A model generated the notes under the pieces. That model had not been told where the DNA came from. It worked only from the letters and a program-made list of their open reading frames with translations, and searched no databases. Shown here piece after piece: positions 1-8,026 of a DNA stretch of 39,184 nt; the stretch's first letter is position 1; every line of letters begins with the position of its first letter. The translations under genes were made by a program, and so were the position numbers. Source of the DNA: Microbacteriaceae bacterium (lineage in GTDB: Bacteria > Actinomycetota > Actinomycetes > Actinomycetales > Microbacteriaceae); assembly GCA_030841285.1 (NCBI GenBank), contig JAVECW010000091.1, forward strand, positions 1 through 39,184, in the 5' to 3' direction.

Positions 1-2
1 GA

Positions 3-287
3 AAGCCGGCGTACCTCGTCATCGCCCGTGGCGGTATGTACGGCCCGGGCACGCCTCGTGAAGGCTGGGACCATGCCACGGACTGGCTGAAGCTGATCTT
101 CGAAAGGATCTGGGGCTTAGACCTGACTGTCATCGAGACGGAACTGACCGCCGCGGATGTCAACCCGGCCCTGGCCGAACTCCGCGGACTGGCAGCCCAA
201 AACCTCGAGCGCGCACACGTCGCCGCGACCGAACACGGCAAGGCTCTGGCTGGGCGGTTCAGCGAGGCCGAGGCAGCAGCTGCATAG
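3..287 (+). CDS. FMN-dependent NADH-azoreductase-like protein, C-terminal part (5' truncated)
   Basis: The open frame enters from the left edge and stops at TAG 285-287, so only about 94 C-terminal residues are present. The visible part starts with a 'YLVIARGGMYGPGTP' strand-loop, followed by 'WDHATDWLKLIFERIWGLDLTVIETELT'-type sequence and a helical tail. This is the pattern of the last third of AzoR-type flavodoxin-fold quinone/azo reductases, where the ARGG loop lies at the flavin site and an 'L..IFGFIG' helix follows. The family reduces quinones or azo compounds with NAD(P)H using bound FMN in the cytosol. An internal ATG at 36 is too far into the fold to be the start. Family assignment is from motif memory only; another NAD(P)H oxidoreductase of the same fold is possible. 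Confidence 0.7.
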   Translation, partial: KPAYLVIARGGMYGPGTPREGWDHATDWLKLIFERIWGLDLTVIETELTAADVNPALAELRGLAAQNLERAHVAATEHGKALAGRFSEAEAAAA

Positions 288-422
288 CGAGCGCCTCTGA
301 ACCCGCATTCGCATCGGCATCCTCAGATCATCGATGGCATCCTCCATCATCACAAGCTGTTGGGCACGAATCGCTATCCTGCCCAGATCGAGGTCGGTGT
401 TTTAGCGCTGATTTGACCGGTG

Positions 423-439
423 CCGGTGAATGTCACCGG
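423..439. repeat. Small perfect inverted repeat (7-3-7)
   Basis: CCGGTGA and TCACCGG flank a 3-nt centre. The longer, nested ACCGGTG (416-422) / CACCGGT (434-440) pair uses the same bases. It sits about 150 bp upstream of the hydrolase start. It could be a protein-binding palindrome or a terminator-like hairpin of the upstream gene, but there is no T-run. Confidence 0.4.
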
Positions 440-504
440 TGTACCATCAATCTCAGGTTGCTGTCCTAGGCGGACACGTGGTGTTCCTTCCGCTGCGCGG
501 AGTG

Positions 505-550
505 GCTGGGTTCGCTCTGACCAATCCGCTGGGTTCGCTCTGACCAATCC
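505..550. repeat. Two adjacent identical 23-bp direct repeats upstream of the alpha/beta hydrolase
   Basis: Units 505-527 and 528-550 are identical and abut directly; each contains the core TTCGCTCTGACCAATCC. They end 37 bp before the hydrolase start codon, where the 5' untranslated or promoter region is expected. Adjacent direct repeats in this position suggest a double binding site for an activator or repressor, but a simple replication-slippage duplication is equally possible. Confidence 0.55.
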
Positions 551-587
551 GCACGCTGGTGTGCCGACCGGAGAGCAGGGTTGTCTG

Positions 588-1442
588 ATGAACACTTTGA
601 CGCAGTGGGAACAGAACGAGATCGCGAAAGCGAACGAGAGTGGCAAGCGGCCGGTGGTGTTTGTCCACGGCCTGTGGTTGCTCTCCAGCAGCTGGGACAA
701 GTGGCGCGCTCTGTTCGAGGACAACGGATACGCGACGATCGCACCCGGCTGGCCGGACGATCCGGACAGTGTCGACGATGCGCGGCGTGCCCCGGAGGTC
801 TTCGCCAAGAAGATGGTGAAACAGGTCACCGGCCACTACCTCGAAGCCATCGACGAGCTCCAGCACGAACCGGCCGTGATCGGGCACTCGTTCGGCGGGT
901 TGATCGCGCAGAAGATCGCCGGTGAAGGGGTCGCGGCGGCCACGGTGGCGATCGATAACGCACCGTTCCAGGGTGTGCTTCCGCTGCCGGCTTCCTCCCT
1001 GAAGTCGGCGGCCCCGGTTCTGACGAACCCGACCAATCTTGGAAAGGCAGTCTCGCTCACCTTCGAACAGTTCCGCTACGGCTGGGCGAACCACGTCGAC
1101 GAGGCCGAGGCGCTCGAGCTGTACGAGACGTATCACGTTCCCGCGTCCGGAGTCCCACTGTTCCAGGCGGCGACGGCGAACCTGAACCCCTTCTCCGAAA
1201 CCAAGGTCGACACCAAGAACCCGGAGCGTGGTCCGCTGCTGCTGATCTCGGGCGACGGCGACAACACCGTGCCGTGGCCGATCATGGAGGCCAGTTACAA
1301 GCTGCAGTCGCGGAACGAAGGCGTCACCCGCGTCGTCAGGGTGCCGAATCGCGGTCACTCGCTCACCATCGACAGTGGTTGGCGCGAAGTCGCCGACCTC
1401 GCCCTCGAGTTCGTCCAGGAGTTCGCCACCGTTGAGAGGTGA
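588..1442 (+). CDS. Alpha/beta hydrolase
   Basis: Encodes 284 residues with an alpha/beta-hydrolase fold. The oxyanion-hole strand 'VVFVHGLW' is near residues 23-30 and the nucleophile elbow GHSFGG is at 99-104 with Ser101. The acid is probably the Asp in 'ISGDGDNTVPW', and the catalytic His is in 'NRGHSL' near the C terminus. The substrate is unknown; the family includes esterases, haloperoxidase-like enzymes and lipases. I chose ATG 588 because a GGAGAGCAGGG purine stretch lies just upstream and the fold begins directly after it. The frame is open back to 420, but that stretch reads through the 23-bp tandem repeat and is not protein-like. No signal peptide is visible, so it is probably cytosolic. 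The nearest neighbour is the azoreductase-like gene, which would suit a stress or xenobiotic role (inference). Confidence 0.85.
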   Translation: MNTLTQWEQNEIAKANESGKRPVVFVHGLWLLSSSWDKWRALFEDNGYATIAPGWPDDPDSVDDARRAPEVFAKKMVKQVTGHYLEAIDELQHEPAVIGHSFGGLIAQKIAGEGVAAATVAIDNAPFQGVLPLPASSLKSAAPVLTNPTNLGKAVSLTFEQFRYGWANHVDEAEALELYETYHVPASGVPLFQAATANLNPFSETKVDTKNPERGPLLLISGDGDNTVPWPIMEASYKLQSRNEGVTRVVRVPNRGHSLTIDSGWREVADLALEFVQEFATVER

Positions 1443-1628
1443 CGATGAACCATGGGCTGCTAGGAACGGCGCTGTGACAGCTCTCCCTGCACCGCGCTCA
1501 GCGAGGACTCGCCGGGACCCGCGAGACGCGGCCTGACCTGGCGATGACGTTGTTCTGATTCGAGTCCAAGACCACAGCATGGGTCTTCTTCGTGCCATTT
1601 CTGCGGGCGCCCGCGGACGATGTATTCC

Positions 1629-1658
1629 TTGACGACGGAATGCATGCGTGATTGCATT
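1629..1658 (+). promoter_or_regulatory. Candidate promoter/operator for the Pot-type ABC operon
   Basis: A -35-like TTGACG (1629-1634) is followed by an inverted repeat, AATGCA-8 nt-TGCATT (1639-1658), about 35 bp upstream of the ATPase start. The -10 element is poor. A repressor site overlapping the promoter is the simplest reading, but this is a weak call. Confidence 0.3.
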
Positions 1659-1691
1659 ACCTCAACTGAAACCGTCCTCAGGGAGGCGGAA

Positions 1692-2825
1692 ATGACCGAA
1701 TTCCGCAACAACCGCCCGACTGTAACTTCGGAATCAGCACCATCGGGCGTTGATCAGGCCCCGCGGTTCGGCGTAGCAGACGCAGCGGAGCGACCAATTG
1801 ACATCGCCCCGCAAATCTCCCTGCGAGGGTTACGCAAAACATTCGGCACAGTCACCGCCGTCGATGGAATCGACCTTGACGTGCACGACGGTGAGTTCTT
1901 CGCAATGCTTGGTCCGTCGGGGTCAGGCAAGACCACGGTGCTCCGGATGATCGCAGGGTTCGAGACCCCGACTTCTGGTTCGGTCTTCCTCGACGGCACC
2001 GACGCGACTGGTCTGCCTTCGTACCGGCGTGATGTCAATACCGTCTTCCAGGACTACGCACTCTTCCCGCATATGACCGTCGCCAAGAACATCGAGTACG
2101 GCCTGCTTGTTGACAAGGTGCCCAAGTCGAAGCGCGTCCAGCGCGTCGGCGACGTGCTGGAGATGGTGCGCCTCCACGGTTTCGGCGATCGCCGGCCCAC
2201 CCAGCTTTCCGGCGGCCAGCGTCAGCGCGTCGCGCTGGCGCGGGCACTCGTCAAACGCCCCAAAGTGCTTCTGCTCGACGAGCCGCTCGGCGCCCTCGAC
2301 CTCAAGTTGCGCGAGCAGATGCAGCTCGAGCTCAAAGCCATCCAGCGCGACGTCGGCATCACGTTCGTGTTCGTGACACACGACCAGGATGAAGCGCTCA
2401 CGCTCTGTGACCGACTCGCCGTCTTCAACAACGGGCGCATCGAACAGCTCGGGGCGGCCCAGGACGTGTACGAGTTTCCGGCCACCGCGTTCGTGGCAGG
2501 CTTCGTCGGCTCATCCAACTTCATCAGGCCGCACGTCGCGCGCGAGGTGTTCGGGATGTCGGGGTCATTCGCGGTCCGACCCGAGAAGGTGGCGATCCTT
2601 CCGCGCGGCGGACCTGTCTCCGCCGGTGCCGCGCACATAGATGGTGTGGTGCGCGACGTCGTCTATGCCGGGGCCGTCACTCGCATCGTCGTCGACGGTC
2701 CGGCCGGACTCACACTCAGCTCGATGGTGCTCAACACCGCAAGCGAACTCGATGCGAGCATTCGGCGCGGCACTGAGGTCACCCTCTCGTGGCCGGCAGC
2801 CGCACTGCGCAGGATCTCGGACTGA
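1692..2825 (+). CDS. ABC transporter ATP-binding protein, PotA-type (spermidine/putrescine family)
   Basis: Energises the importer encoded by the next three genes by cytosolic ATP hydrolysis. The 377-residue protein has Walker A GPSGSGKT at 74-81, a Q-loop near 120, the LSGGQ signature at 172-176, Walker B LLLDE at 193-197 and the switch His at 230. A C-terminal beta-rich region ('FAVRPEKVAI' onward) fits a TOBE domain, as in PotA/FbpC/MalK types. I chose ATG 1692 because GGGAGG lies 5 nt upstream; the frame is open from 1620 but has no better start. About 40 extra residues precede the ABC domain. The order ATPase - binding protein - two permeases is the usual Pot arrangement. The substrate could be a polyamine, but related opine, thiamine-like or iron importers cannot be excluded. 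Confidence 0.9.
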   Translation: MTEFRNNRPTVTSESAPSGVDQAPRFGVADAAERPIDIAPQISLRGLRKTFGTVTAVDGIDLDVHDGEFFAMLGPSGSGKTTVLRMIAGFETPTSGSVFLDGTDATGLPSYRRDVNTVFQDYALFPHMTVAKNIEYGLLVDKVPKSKRVQRVGDVLEMVRLHGFGDRRPTQLSGGQRQRVALARALVKRPKVLLLDEPLGALDLKLREQMQLELKAIQRDVGITFVFVTHDQDEALTLCDRLAVFNNGRIEQLGAAQDVYEFPATAFVAGFVGSSNFIRPHVAREVFGMSGSFAVRPEKVAILPRGGPVSAGAAHIDGVVRDVVYAGAVTRIVVDGPAGLTLSSMVLNTASELDASIRRGTEVTLSWPAAALRRISD

Positions 2826-2892
2826 ACGGCGATACACGAACTACACCAGATAGCACAGCTTCACCACAGCACATGAAGGAGAGGCATACATC

Positions 2893-4092
2893 ATGAGAAG
2901 GATGTTTCGCACCGCAGGAGCGGGCGTGGCCGTCGTGCTCGCAACCGCCCTGGCTCTGTCCGGATGCTCGCCCAACGGCACACCCGGAACCAAGCAGTCC
3001 GCGCCGCCCAAGGAGACGATGGCGTCGTCGGTGGGTTCCGGTGAAGGCCAACTTAACCTGATCGCGTGGGCTGGGTACGCGGAAGACGGAAGCAACGACA
3101 AGACGGTCGACTGGGTGCATCCATTCGAGACGCAGACAGGTTGCACTGTGCACACCACCTATGGTGCTACTTCGGATGACATGGTGCAGCTCATGCGCAC
3201 GGGACAGTACGACGGGGTGTCCGCTTCCGGCGACGCCACACTGCGCCTCATCTACGCGGGCGACGTGGCCCCGGTGAACACTCAGCTCGTGCCGAACTAC
3301 ACGAGCATCTCGTCGTTCCTGAAGAAAGGCAACTGGAATTCCGTGAACGGGCAGATGTACGGCATCCCCCACGGCTGGGGTGCCAATCTGCTGATGTACA
3401 CGCCGTCGACGGTGTCGCCGGCGCCGACGTCGTGGTCCGCGGTGTTCGACGATGCGAGCAAGTACGCGGGCAAAGTCACCGCATACGACTCTCCGATCTA
3501 CATCGCTGATGCAGCCCTGTACCTCAAGTCGTCCGACCCGTCACTCGGCATCACCGACCCGTATTCGCTCACGACGAAACAGCTCGCAGCGGCCGTGACG
3601 CTGCTCAAGAAGCAGAACGCTAGTGTTGGCGAGTACTGGTCTGACTACACCAAGGCAGTCCAGGCATTCGAGTCCGGCACCTCCGTGGTCGGAACGACCT
3701 GGCAGGTCATCGCCAACCTCATCAATTCCGACGCAAAGGTCAAGGTCGAAACCGTCGTCCCGAAGGAGGGCGTCACCGGTTGGTCGGACACCTGGATGAT
3801 CTCGTCCAAGTCCAAGCACCCCAACTGCATGTACAAGTGGATGGACTACATCACCTCGGCATCGGTGAATGCTCAGGTCGCCGAATGGTTCGGTGAAGCG
3901 CCCGCCCAGACCCTCGCCTGCGCGAAGACGAGCGACCCCAACTTCTGCGCTGATTACCACGCCACCGACGAGGCATACGCGGCGAAGATCCACTACTGGA
4001 CGACGCCCACCAAGCAGTGCGTCGACGGCAAGGGTGACAACTGCACCTCGTACACCGACTGGGTGAACGCGTGGCAGCAGATCAGGGGCTAG
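2893..4092 (+). CDS. Extracellular solute-binding lipoprotein, PotD-like
   Basis: Captures the substrate outside the membrane and delivers it to the two permeases downstream. A short basic N terminus, a hydrophobic stretch and the lipobox ALSGC (Cys25) mark it as a lipoprotein. The mature part has the PotD/family-1 features 'LIAWAGY', 'YDGVSASGDATLRLI' and 'YGIPHGWGANLLMY'. The protein is 399 residues; the C-terminal third has several Cys residues (around 'PNCMYKW', 'ACAKTSDPNFC', 'KQCVDGKGDNC') that could form disulfides, which is more than usual for PotD. AAGGAGAGG lies just upstream of ATG 2893. It follows the ATPase by 67 bp, and its 3' end overlaps the proposed GTG start of the first permease. 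Substrate identity is not readable from the sequence. Confidence 0.88.
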   Translation: MRRMFRTAGAGVAVVLATALALSGCSPNGTPGTKQSAPPKETMASSVGSGEGQLNLIAWAGYAEDGSNDKTVDWVHPFETQTGCTVHTTYGATSDDMVQLMRTGQYDGVSASGDATLRLIYAGDVAPVNTQLVPNYTSISSFLKKGNWNSVNGQMYGIPHGWGANLLMYTPSTVSPAPTSWSAVFDDASKYAGKVTAYDSPIYIADAALYLKSSDPSLGITDPYSLTTKQLAAAVTLLKKQNASVGEYWSDYTKAVQAFESGTSVVGTTWQVIANLINSDAKVKVETVVPKEGVTGWSDTWMISSKSKHPNCMYKWMDYITSASVNAQVAEWFGEAPAQTLACAKTSDPNFCADYHATDEAYAAKIHYWTTPTKQCVDGKGDNCTSYTDWVNAWQQIRG

Positions 4093-4946
4093 CTCCAACG
4101 CGATCGCCCAGCTACCTTTCAACCAGGCCCAGGGCGCGGCTGGCGCTGCTTCTCAGCGTCCCGCTGCTCTGGCTGGTGGTGATGTACCTCGGTTCGATCG
4201 CGGTCATGCTCGTTTCGGCATTCTGGATGGTCGACGACTTCACCGGCGCGGTCGTGCAAACTTTCACGCTCGACAACATCGTTCGCCTGTTCGCGGACCC
4301 ACTGTACGGAACGGTCGCGCTCCGCACTATCCTCGTCGCCGCAGGAGTAACCCTCATCGATGTGGTTATCGCCGTTCCGATGGCACTCTTCATGAGCAAG
4401 GTGGCCTCGCCGCGTGCGCGGGTGGCGCTGCTCGTCGCGGTCACCACCCCACTCTGGGCGAGCTATCTCGTGAAGGCGTACGCGTGGCGCGTCGTGCTTG
4501 CACCGAACGGCCCGCTCGCTTTCGTGACCGGCGGGCACACGCCGGGCTACGGACTCACCGCGACCGTCATCACGCTCGCCTATCTGTGGCTGCCGTACAT
4601 GATCATTCCGGTGTATGCCGGTTTCGATCGCGTGTCCGACTCGCTCGTGGAGGCAAGCTTCGACCTCGGCGCGAACGCATGGCGCACCATCCGCTCGGTC
4701 GCGCTGCCACTGGTGTTCCCCGCCATCGCGGCGGGCTCCATCTTCACTTTCTCGCTCACGCTCGGCGACTACATCGCCGTCGGGATCGTCGGCGGCAAGA
4801 CGCAGCTGCTCGCCAACGTCATCTACGGGCAGCTCGTGACGGCGAACAATCAGCCCTTCGCGGCCGCGCTCTCGCTCATCCCGCTCGCCGCCATCGTCCT
4901 CTACCTGTTCTCGATGCGACGCACTGGCGCCCTGGAGAATGTCTGA
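4071..4946 (+). CDS. ABC transporter permease, PotB-type
   Basis: One of two membrane subunits that form the translocation pore. The 291-residue protein has about six hydrophobic segments, starting with 'LALLLSVPLLWLVVMYLGSIAVMLV' near residues 24-49. The ATPase-coupling EAA loop is near 194-216 ('EASFDLGANAWRT'). The GTG start at 4071 overlaps the end of the binding-protein gene by 22 nt, which implies translational coupling. No strong ribosome-binding site is visible, so a start a little downstream is possible. It overlaps the second permease by 1 nt (TGATG). Confidence 0.87.
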   Translation: MAADQGLAPTRSPSYLSTRPRARLALLLSVPLLWLVVMYLGSIAVMLVSAFWMVDDFTGAVVQTFTLDNIVRLFADPLYGTVALRTILVAAGVTLIDVVIAVPMALFMSKVASPRARVALLVAVTTPLWASYLVKAYAWRVVLAPNGPLAFVTGGHTPGYGLTATVITLAYLWLPYMIIPVYAGFDRVSDSLVEASFDLGANAWRTIRSVALPLVFPAIAAGSIFTFSLTLGDYIAVGIVGGKTQLLANVIYGQLVTANNQPFAAALSLIPLAAIVLYLFSMRRTGALENV

Positions 4947-5758
4947 TGAAACTGCCGACCGGCCTTCGAGCCACGCTCTACGTCTGGATGGGGCTCGGCC
5001 TGGCCGTCATGTACACCCCGTTGCTCCTCGTCGTGCTGAACTCGTTCAACAGCTCTCGCACCTTCGGCTTTCCTCCCACCGCGCTCACGCTCGAGTGGTG
5101 GCAGAAGGCGGCCAACAGCAGTGGCGCGCTCAGCGCGCTCGGCACGTCCGTTGTCGCCGGATTGTGTGCCATGGCGATTGCGTTGGTGCTCGGCACGATG
5201 GCCGCATTCGCCGTGCAGCGCTACCGGTTCTTCGGCAGATCGACAATCAGCTTTCTCGTCGTGCTTCCCATCACACTGCCCGGAATCGTCACCGGCATCG
5301 CACTGAACGCCACCTTCGTGCAGATACTTGGGCCGTTCGGCGTCGCCCTCGGCCTGGCCACGGTAATCATCGGTCATGCGACCTTCTGCATCGTGATCGT
5401 CTACAACAATGTGCAGGCGCGCTTGCGACGGATGGGAACCTCGCTCGAAGAGGCTTCGGCCGACCTCGGCGCAAACGGCTGGCAGACATTCTGGCGGGTG
5501 ACCTTCCCTGGCGTACGGGGCGCATTGGTTGCGGGGGCGGTGCTGGCGTTTGCTCTCAGTTTCGACGAGATCGTGGTCACGACTTTCACGGCCGGCCCAG
5601 CGATCCAGACGCTGCCGCTCTGGATCTTCAGTAACCTGTTCCGGCCCAACCAAGCGCCGGTCGTCAACGTTGTCGCCGCGGTGCTGGCTGTCGTGGCGGT
5701 CATTCCGGTGTGGTTAGCGCAGCGTTTCTCGGGGGATTCGACCACGAGCCGAGTGTGA
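4946..5758 (+). CDS. ABC transporter permease, PotC-type
   Basis: Second pore subunit of the Pot-type importer, 270 residues with about six membrane segments. The first segment, 'WMGLGLAVMYTPLLLVVLNSF', carries the typical PotC 'SFNSSR' end. The EAA coupling loop is near 168-190 ('EEASADLGANGWQT'). ATG 4946 overlaps the stop of PotB-like by one base. The frame is open far upstream to 4484, but that part is antisense-like shadow of the first permease and not this gene. It is the last clear transporter gene of the operon; the methyltransferase follows after 113 bp. Confidence 0.88.
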   Translation: MKLPTGLRATLYVWMGLGLAVMYTPLLLVVLNSFNSSRTFGFPPTALTLEWWQKAANSSGALSALGTSVVAGLCAMAIALVLGTMAAFAVQRYRFFGRSTISFLVVLPITLPGIVTGIALNATFVQILGPFGVALGLATVIIGHATFCIVIVYNNVQARLRRMGTSLEEASADLGANGWQTFWRVTFPGVRGALVAGAVLAFALSFDEIVVTTFTAGPAIQTLPLWIFSNLFRPNQAPVVNVVAAVLAVVAVIPVWLAQRFSGDSTTSRV

Positions 5759-5871
5759 GGAAGGGATGCGGCGAGGTCAGCGTGCTCCGTACACGTCCCT
5801 CATGATCGGGTTCAGGGCCTCAAGCCAGTTTGCGCCTAGCCAGCGCCGGGGTCAGCTGGAAGAATTCAGGC

Positions 5872-6630
5872 GTGAGCGCGACATCCGACTTCGAGGAGCT
5901 CGTCGCCGAGGCGGAAGCGGCCTCGGTGGACGGATGGGACTTCTCCTGGTTCGACGGTCGCGCGACTGAGGAGCGCCCGTCGTGGGGCTACAGCCGGATC
6001 CTGGCTCAGCGCATGTCCGAGGCGCACGCCGCTCTCGACATCCAGACCGGCGGCGGCGAGGTGCTCCGGACGATCCCGCAGCCGCCGAAGGTGCTTGTCG
6101 CCACCGAGTCCTGGCCCCCCAATCTCGCGCTCGCCAGGGAGAACCTCCGTTCGCTCGGATGCACGGTCGTCGAAATCGCCGACGACGCGCCCCTGCCCTT
6201 CGACGATGAAACGTTCGATCTCGTCGTCAGTCGTCACCCCACCACGAATCCCTGGGCCGAGATCGCGCGTGTGCTCGCGCCGGGCGGAACCTACCTGTCA
6301 CAGCAGGTCGGTTCGGGCACGAACCGCGAGCTCGCCGAATATCTGATGGGTCCGCAGCCCGTCAATCCGGTTTCGGATGTCGCGCGCCTGGCCGAGGGAG
6401 TGCGGTCACACGGCCTGGAGGTCCTCGATGTGCAGCAGGAGAGCCTGCGGATCGAGTTCTATGACATCGGCGCAGTCGTTCATTTCCTGCGCAAGGTCAT
6501 CTGGACGGTTCCGGGCTTCGCGGTCGACCGCTACCGGGAACGGCTTCTCGCCATGCACGAGCACATCCAGGCGCATGGCGCCTTCGTCTCCCATAGCCGC
6601 AGAGCCCTCATCGAGGCCCGCAAGCCGTAG
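5872..6630 (+). CDS. Class I SAM-dependent methyltransferase
   Basis: A 252-residue cytosolic protein predicted to transfer a methyl group from S-adenosylmethionine to an unknown acceptor. The glycine-rich SAM motif is the atypical LDIQTGGGE at 55-63, followed by the acidic strand end 'VLVATE', a 'LPFDDETFDLVVSRH' motif IV region and 'RVLAPGGTYLSQQVG', the post-motif III loop. This is the pattern of a recurrent actinobacterial 'TGGGE' methyltransferase group. GTG 5872 was chosen because GGAAGA lies about 10 nt upstream and the preceding frame looks non-coding. It lies 113 bp after the permease, and whether it is co-transcribed with the importer cannot be decided. The long C-terminal helix segment may shape the acceptor site. 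Confidence 0.8.
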   Translation: MSATSDFEELVAEAEAASVDGWDFSWFDGRATEERPSWGYSRILAQRMSEAHAALDIQTGGGEVLRTIPQPPKVLVATESWPPNLALARENLRSLGCTVVEIADDAPLPFDDETFDLVVSRHPTTNPWAEIARVLAPGGTYLSQQVGSGTNRELAEYLMGPQPVNPVSDVARLAEGVRSHGLEVLDVQQESLRIEFYDIGAVVHFLRKVIWTVPGFAVDRYRERLLAMHEHIQAHGAFVSHSRRALIEARKP

Positions 6631-6658
6631 CGAGCCGCATCCCGGTAACACGTATGGT

Positions 6659-6674
6659 GTACGGTATATCGTAT
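6659..6674. promoter_or_regulatory. GntR-type operator, copy 1 (upstream of amidohydrolase)
   Basis: The 16-mer GTACGGTATATCGTAT is a near-palindrome (TACGrTATAyCGTA). It occurs identically at 10378-10393, upstream of the amino-acid-type importer. It lies 57 bp before the amidohydrolase start, in the expected promoter zone. The GntR/FCD gene encoded in the same operon (8027) is the natural candidate binder. Confidence 0.65.
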
Positions 6675-6730
6675 CGACGGCCGGAAATGCGGCCCTCGAA
6701 ATTGCACGACTCGCATCAGGAGGAACCACG

Positions 6731-7987
6731 GTGAACGACGTACGACAGGACGAAACCGGGCTTCTCGCCGTGCGGGGTGCTCACGTCCTTGACGTCGAGT
6801 CCGGTGAGCTGTCCGACCGAAACGTCGTCGTCATCCGCGATTCGCAGGTCGTGTCCGTCGAGGCGGCCGTGCCAGCGGGTGCGCGCCTCATCGACCTGGG
6901 CGACAGCATCCTCATGCCCGGGCTGATCGACGCGCACACGCACATCCTGCTGCACGGCAACAAGGGCGCCGAAGAAGCGCGATACCAGCTCATGGAGGAG
7001 TATCCCGCGCACCGGATCGCCCACGCCGTGCAGGCGATGCGGATCGCTCTCGATAACGGCTTCACCACCATTCGTGACCTCGGTTCGGAGGGTGTCGGCT
7101 ACGCAGACGTCGCGCTCAGGGATGCGGTGGCGGAAGGTGTGATCGAGGGTCCGCGGATGCAGGTTGCCGGCCCGGCACTCTCGTCGACGGGCACGTATCC
7201 CGTGCAGCGCTATCGCCCGGACTGGGCGTTTCCTTCCGGCGTGCAAGTTGTCGACGGTGCCGATGCGTGCCGGCGTGCCGTTCGTGAGCAGATCTCCTAC
7301 GGAGCCGACTGGATCAAGGTCTACACGAATTCCGGGGCGGGCAGGCAGCTCAACGCCGACGGGTACATCGACTCCGCGCCGAACTGGACCGCGGAGGAAC
7401 TCTCGGCGATCGTCAGCGAAGCGCACTCGCGCGGGGTCAGGGTGGCGGCTCACGCCACCTCGGACATCGGACTCGACATGGCGCTTGCCGCCGGTGTCGA
7501 CTCGATCGAACATGGCTACTCGATTCGCCCGGAAGCCGCAAAGCTGATGGCGCAGCGTGGTGTCTACCTCAGCCCGACCCTGCTCGCCGCCGACTACGTG
7601 GTCGAACATCGGGCGCAGGAACGCGGTCCGATCTGGAAGTCGATCCTCGAAGTGCAGGCCCGCACTCTCCGCAACTGCCTCGACGCCGGGGTCAAGATCG
7701 CGTTCGGGACCGACGTGGGCGGCTTCCCGTGGACCGAATTCAACCAGGCCGAAGAGATGCCATACCTGGAGCGGATCGGGATGTCGGCCACCGACATCAT
7801 CCGAAGCGCGACCACCGTCGCGGCCGAGTTGATGGGACTCGCGGGCGAGGTCGGAACGCTCCGGCCGGGCGCATCCGCCGATATCATCGCAGTCAAGGGT
7901 GATCCCCGGAGCGACCTGACTCGACTCGCGGACATCGATTTTGTGATCCGCGCAGGCCAGCTGGTCCGATCGCCGAGCGCGTATTGA
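6731..7987 (+). CDS. Metal-dependent amidohydrolase (imidazolonepropionase/prolidase-like)
   Basis: Predicted to hydrolyse a C-N (amide or cyclic amide) bond in the cytosol with one or two metal ions. The 418-residue protein has the N-terminal composite beta-sandwich followed by 'MPGLIDAHTH' with the metal HxH at 69-71. It also has a conserved Lys in 'WIKVYTNSGAG', metal His residues in 'VAAHAT' and 'SIEHG', and the metal Asp in 'AFGTDVG'. This order is typical of the imidazolonepropionase-related/Xaa-Pro dipeptidase-like amidohydrolases. GTG 6731 follows AGGAGGAA at a good distance; the same frame is open back to 6377 but overlaps the methyltransferase and lacks a better start. It is the first gene of the operon with GntR, SDR and RraA, and has the shared 16-bp operator upstream. 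Confidence 0.88.
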   Translation: MNDVRQDETGLLAVRGAHVLDVESGELSDRNVVVIRDSQVVSVEAAVPAGARLIDLGDSILMPGLIDAHTHILLHGNKGAEEARYQLMEEYPAHRIAHAVQAMRIALDNGFTTIRDLGSEGVGYADVALRDAVAEGVIEGPRMQVAGPALSSTGTYPVQRYRPDWAFPSGVQVVDGADACRRAVREQISYGADWIKVYTNSGAGRQLNADGYIDSAPNWTAEELSAIVSEAHSRGVRVAAHATSDIGLDMALAAGVDSIEHGYSIRPEAAKLMAQRGVYLSPTLLAADYVVEHRAQERGPIWKSILEVQARTLRNCLDAGVKIAFGTDVGGFPWTEFNQAEEMPYLERIGMSATDIIRSATTVAAELMGLAGEVGTLRPGASADIIAVKGDPRSDLTRLADIDFVIRAGQLVRSPSAY

Positions 7988-8026
7988 TGACATCGACAGC
8001 ATGATCAGACGATTGAGAGGTGGGGC

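Larger units (their letters stand above)
288..587. other. Intergenic region without a convincing gene
   Basis: These 300 bases between the azoreductase-like gene and the alpha/beta hydrolase contain no supported CDS. They hold a short perfect hairpin (CCGGTGA-atg-TCACCGG, 423-439) and the 23-bp tandem repeat listed separately at 505-550. Frames on both strands are short or follow high-GC shadow patterns. I looked for transposase remnants and could not support one. Confidence 0.5.

Noticed and set aside
329-336. CATCGATG core similar to the LacI operator
   Set aside because: Flanks lack the TGnC/GnCA symmetry and there is no sugar gene or promoter next to it; an 8-bp match is expected by chance.
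453-1598. Long minus-strand open frame (381 codons) opposite the alpha/beta hydrolase
   Set aside because: Arg/Gly/Asp-rich translation without domain motifs; it mirrors the codon bias of the real plus-strand gene and has no ribosome-binding site.
1443-1691. Possible transposase remnant between the hydrolase and the ABC operon
   Set aside because: No frame gives a DDE, HUH or recombinase motif and no terminal inverted repeats were found; only the candidate promoter is kept.
5665-5674. CAACGTTGTC similar to the 28813 palindrome
   Set aside because: It lies inside the PotC-type coding sequence and lacks the full GACAACGTTGTC symmetry.
6716-8002. Minus-strand open frame of 428 codons opposite the amidohydrolase
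   Set aside because: Shadow frame: no recognisable motif, and the plus strand encodes a full metal-dependent amidohydrolase.
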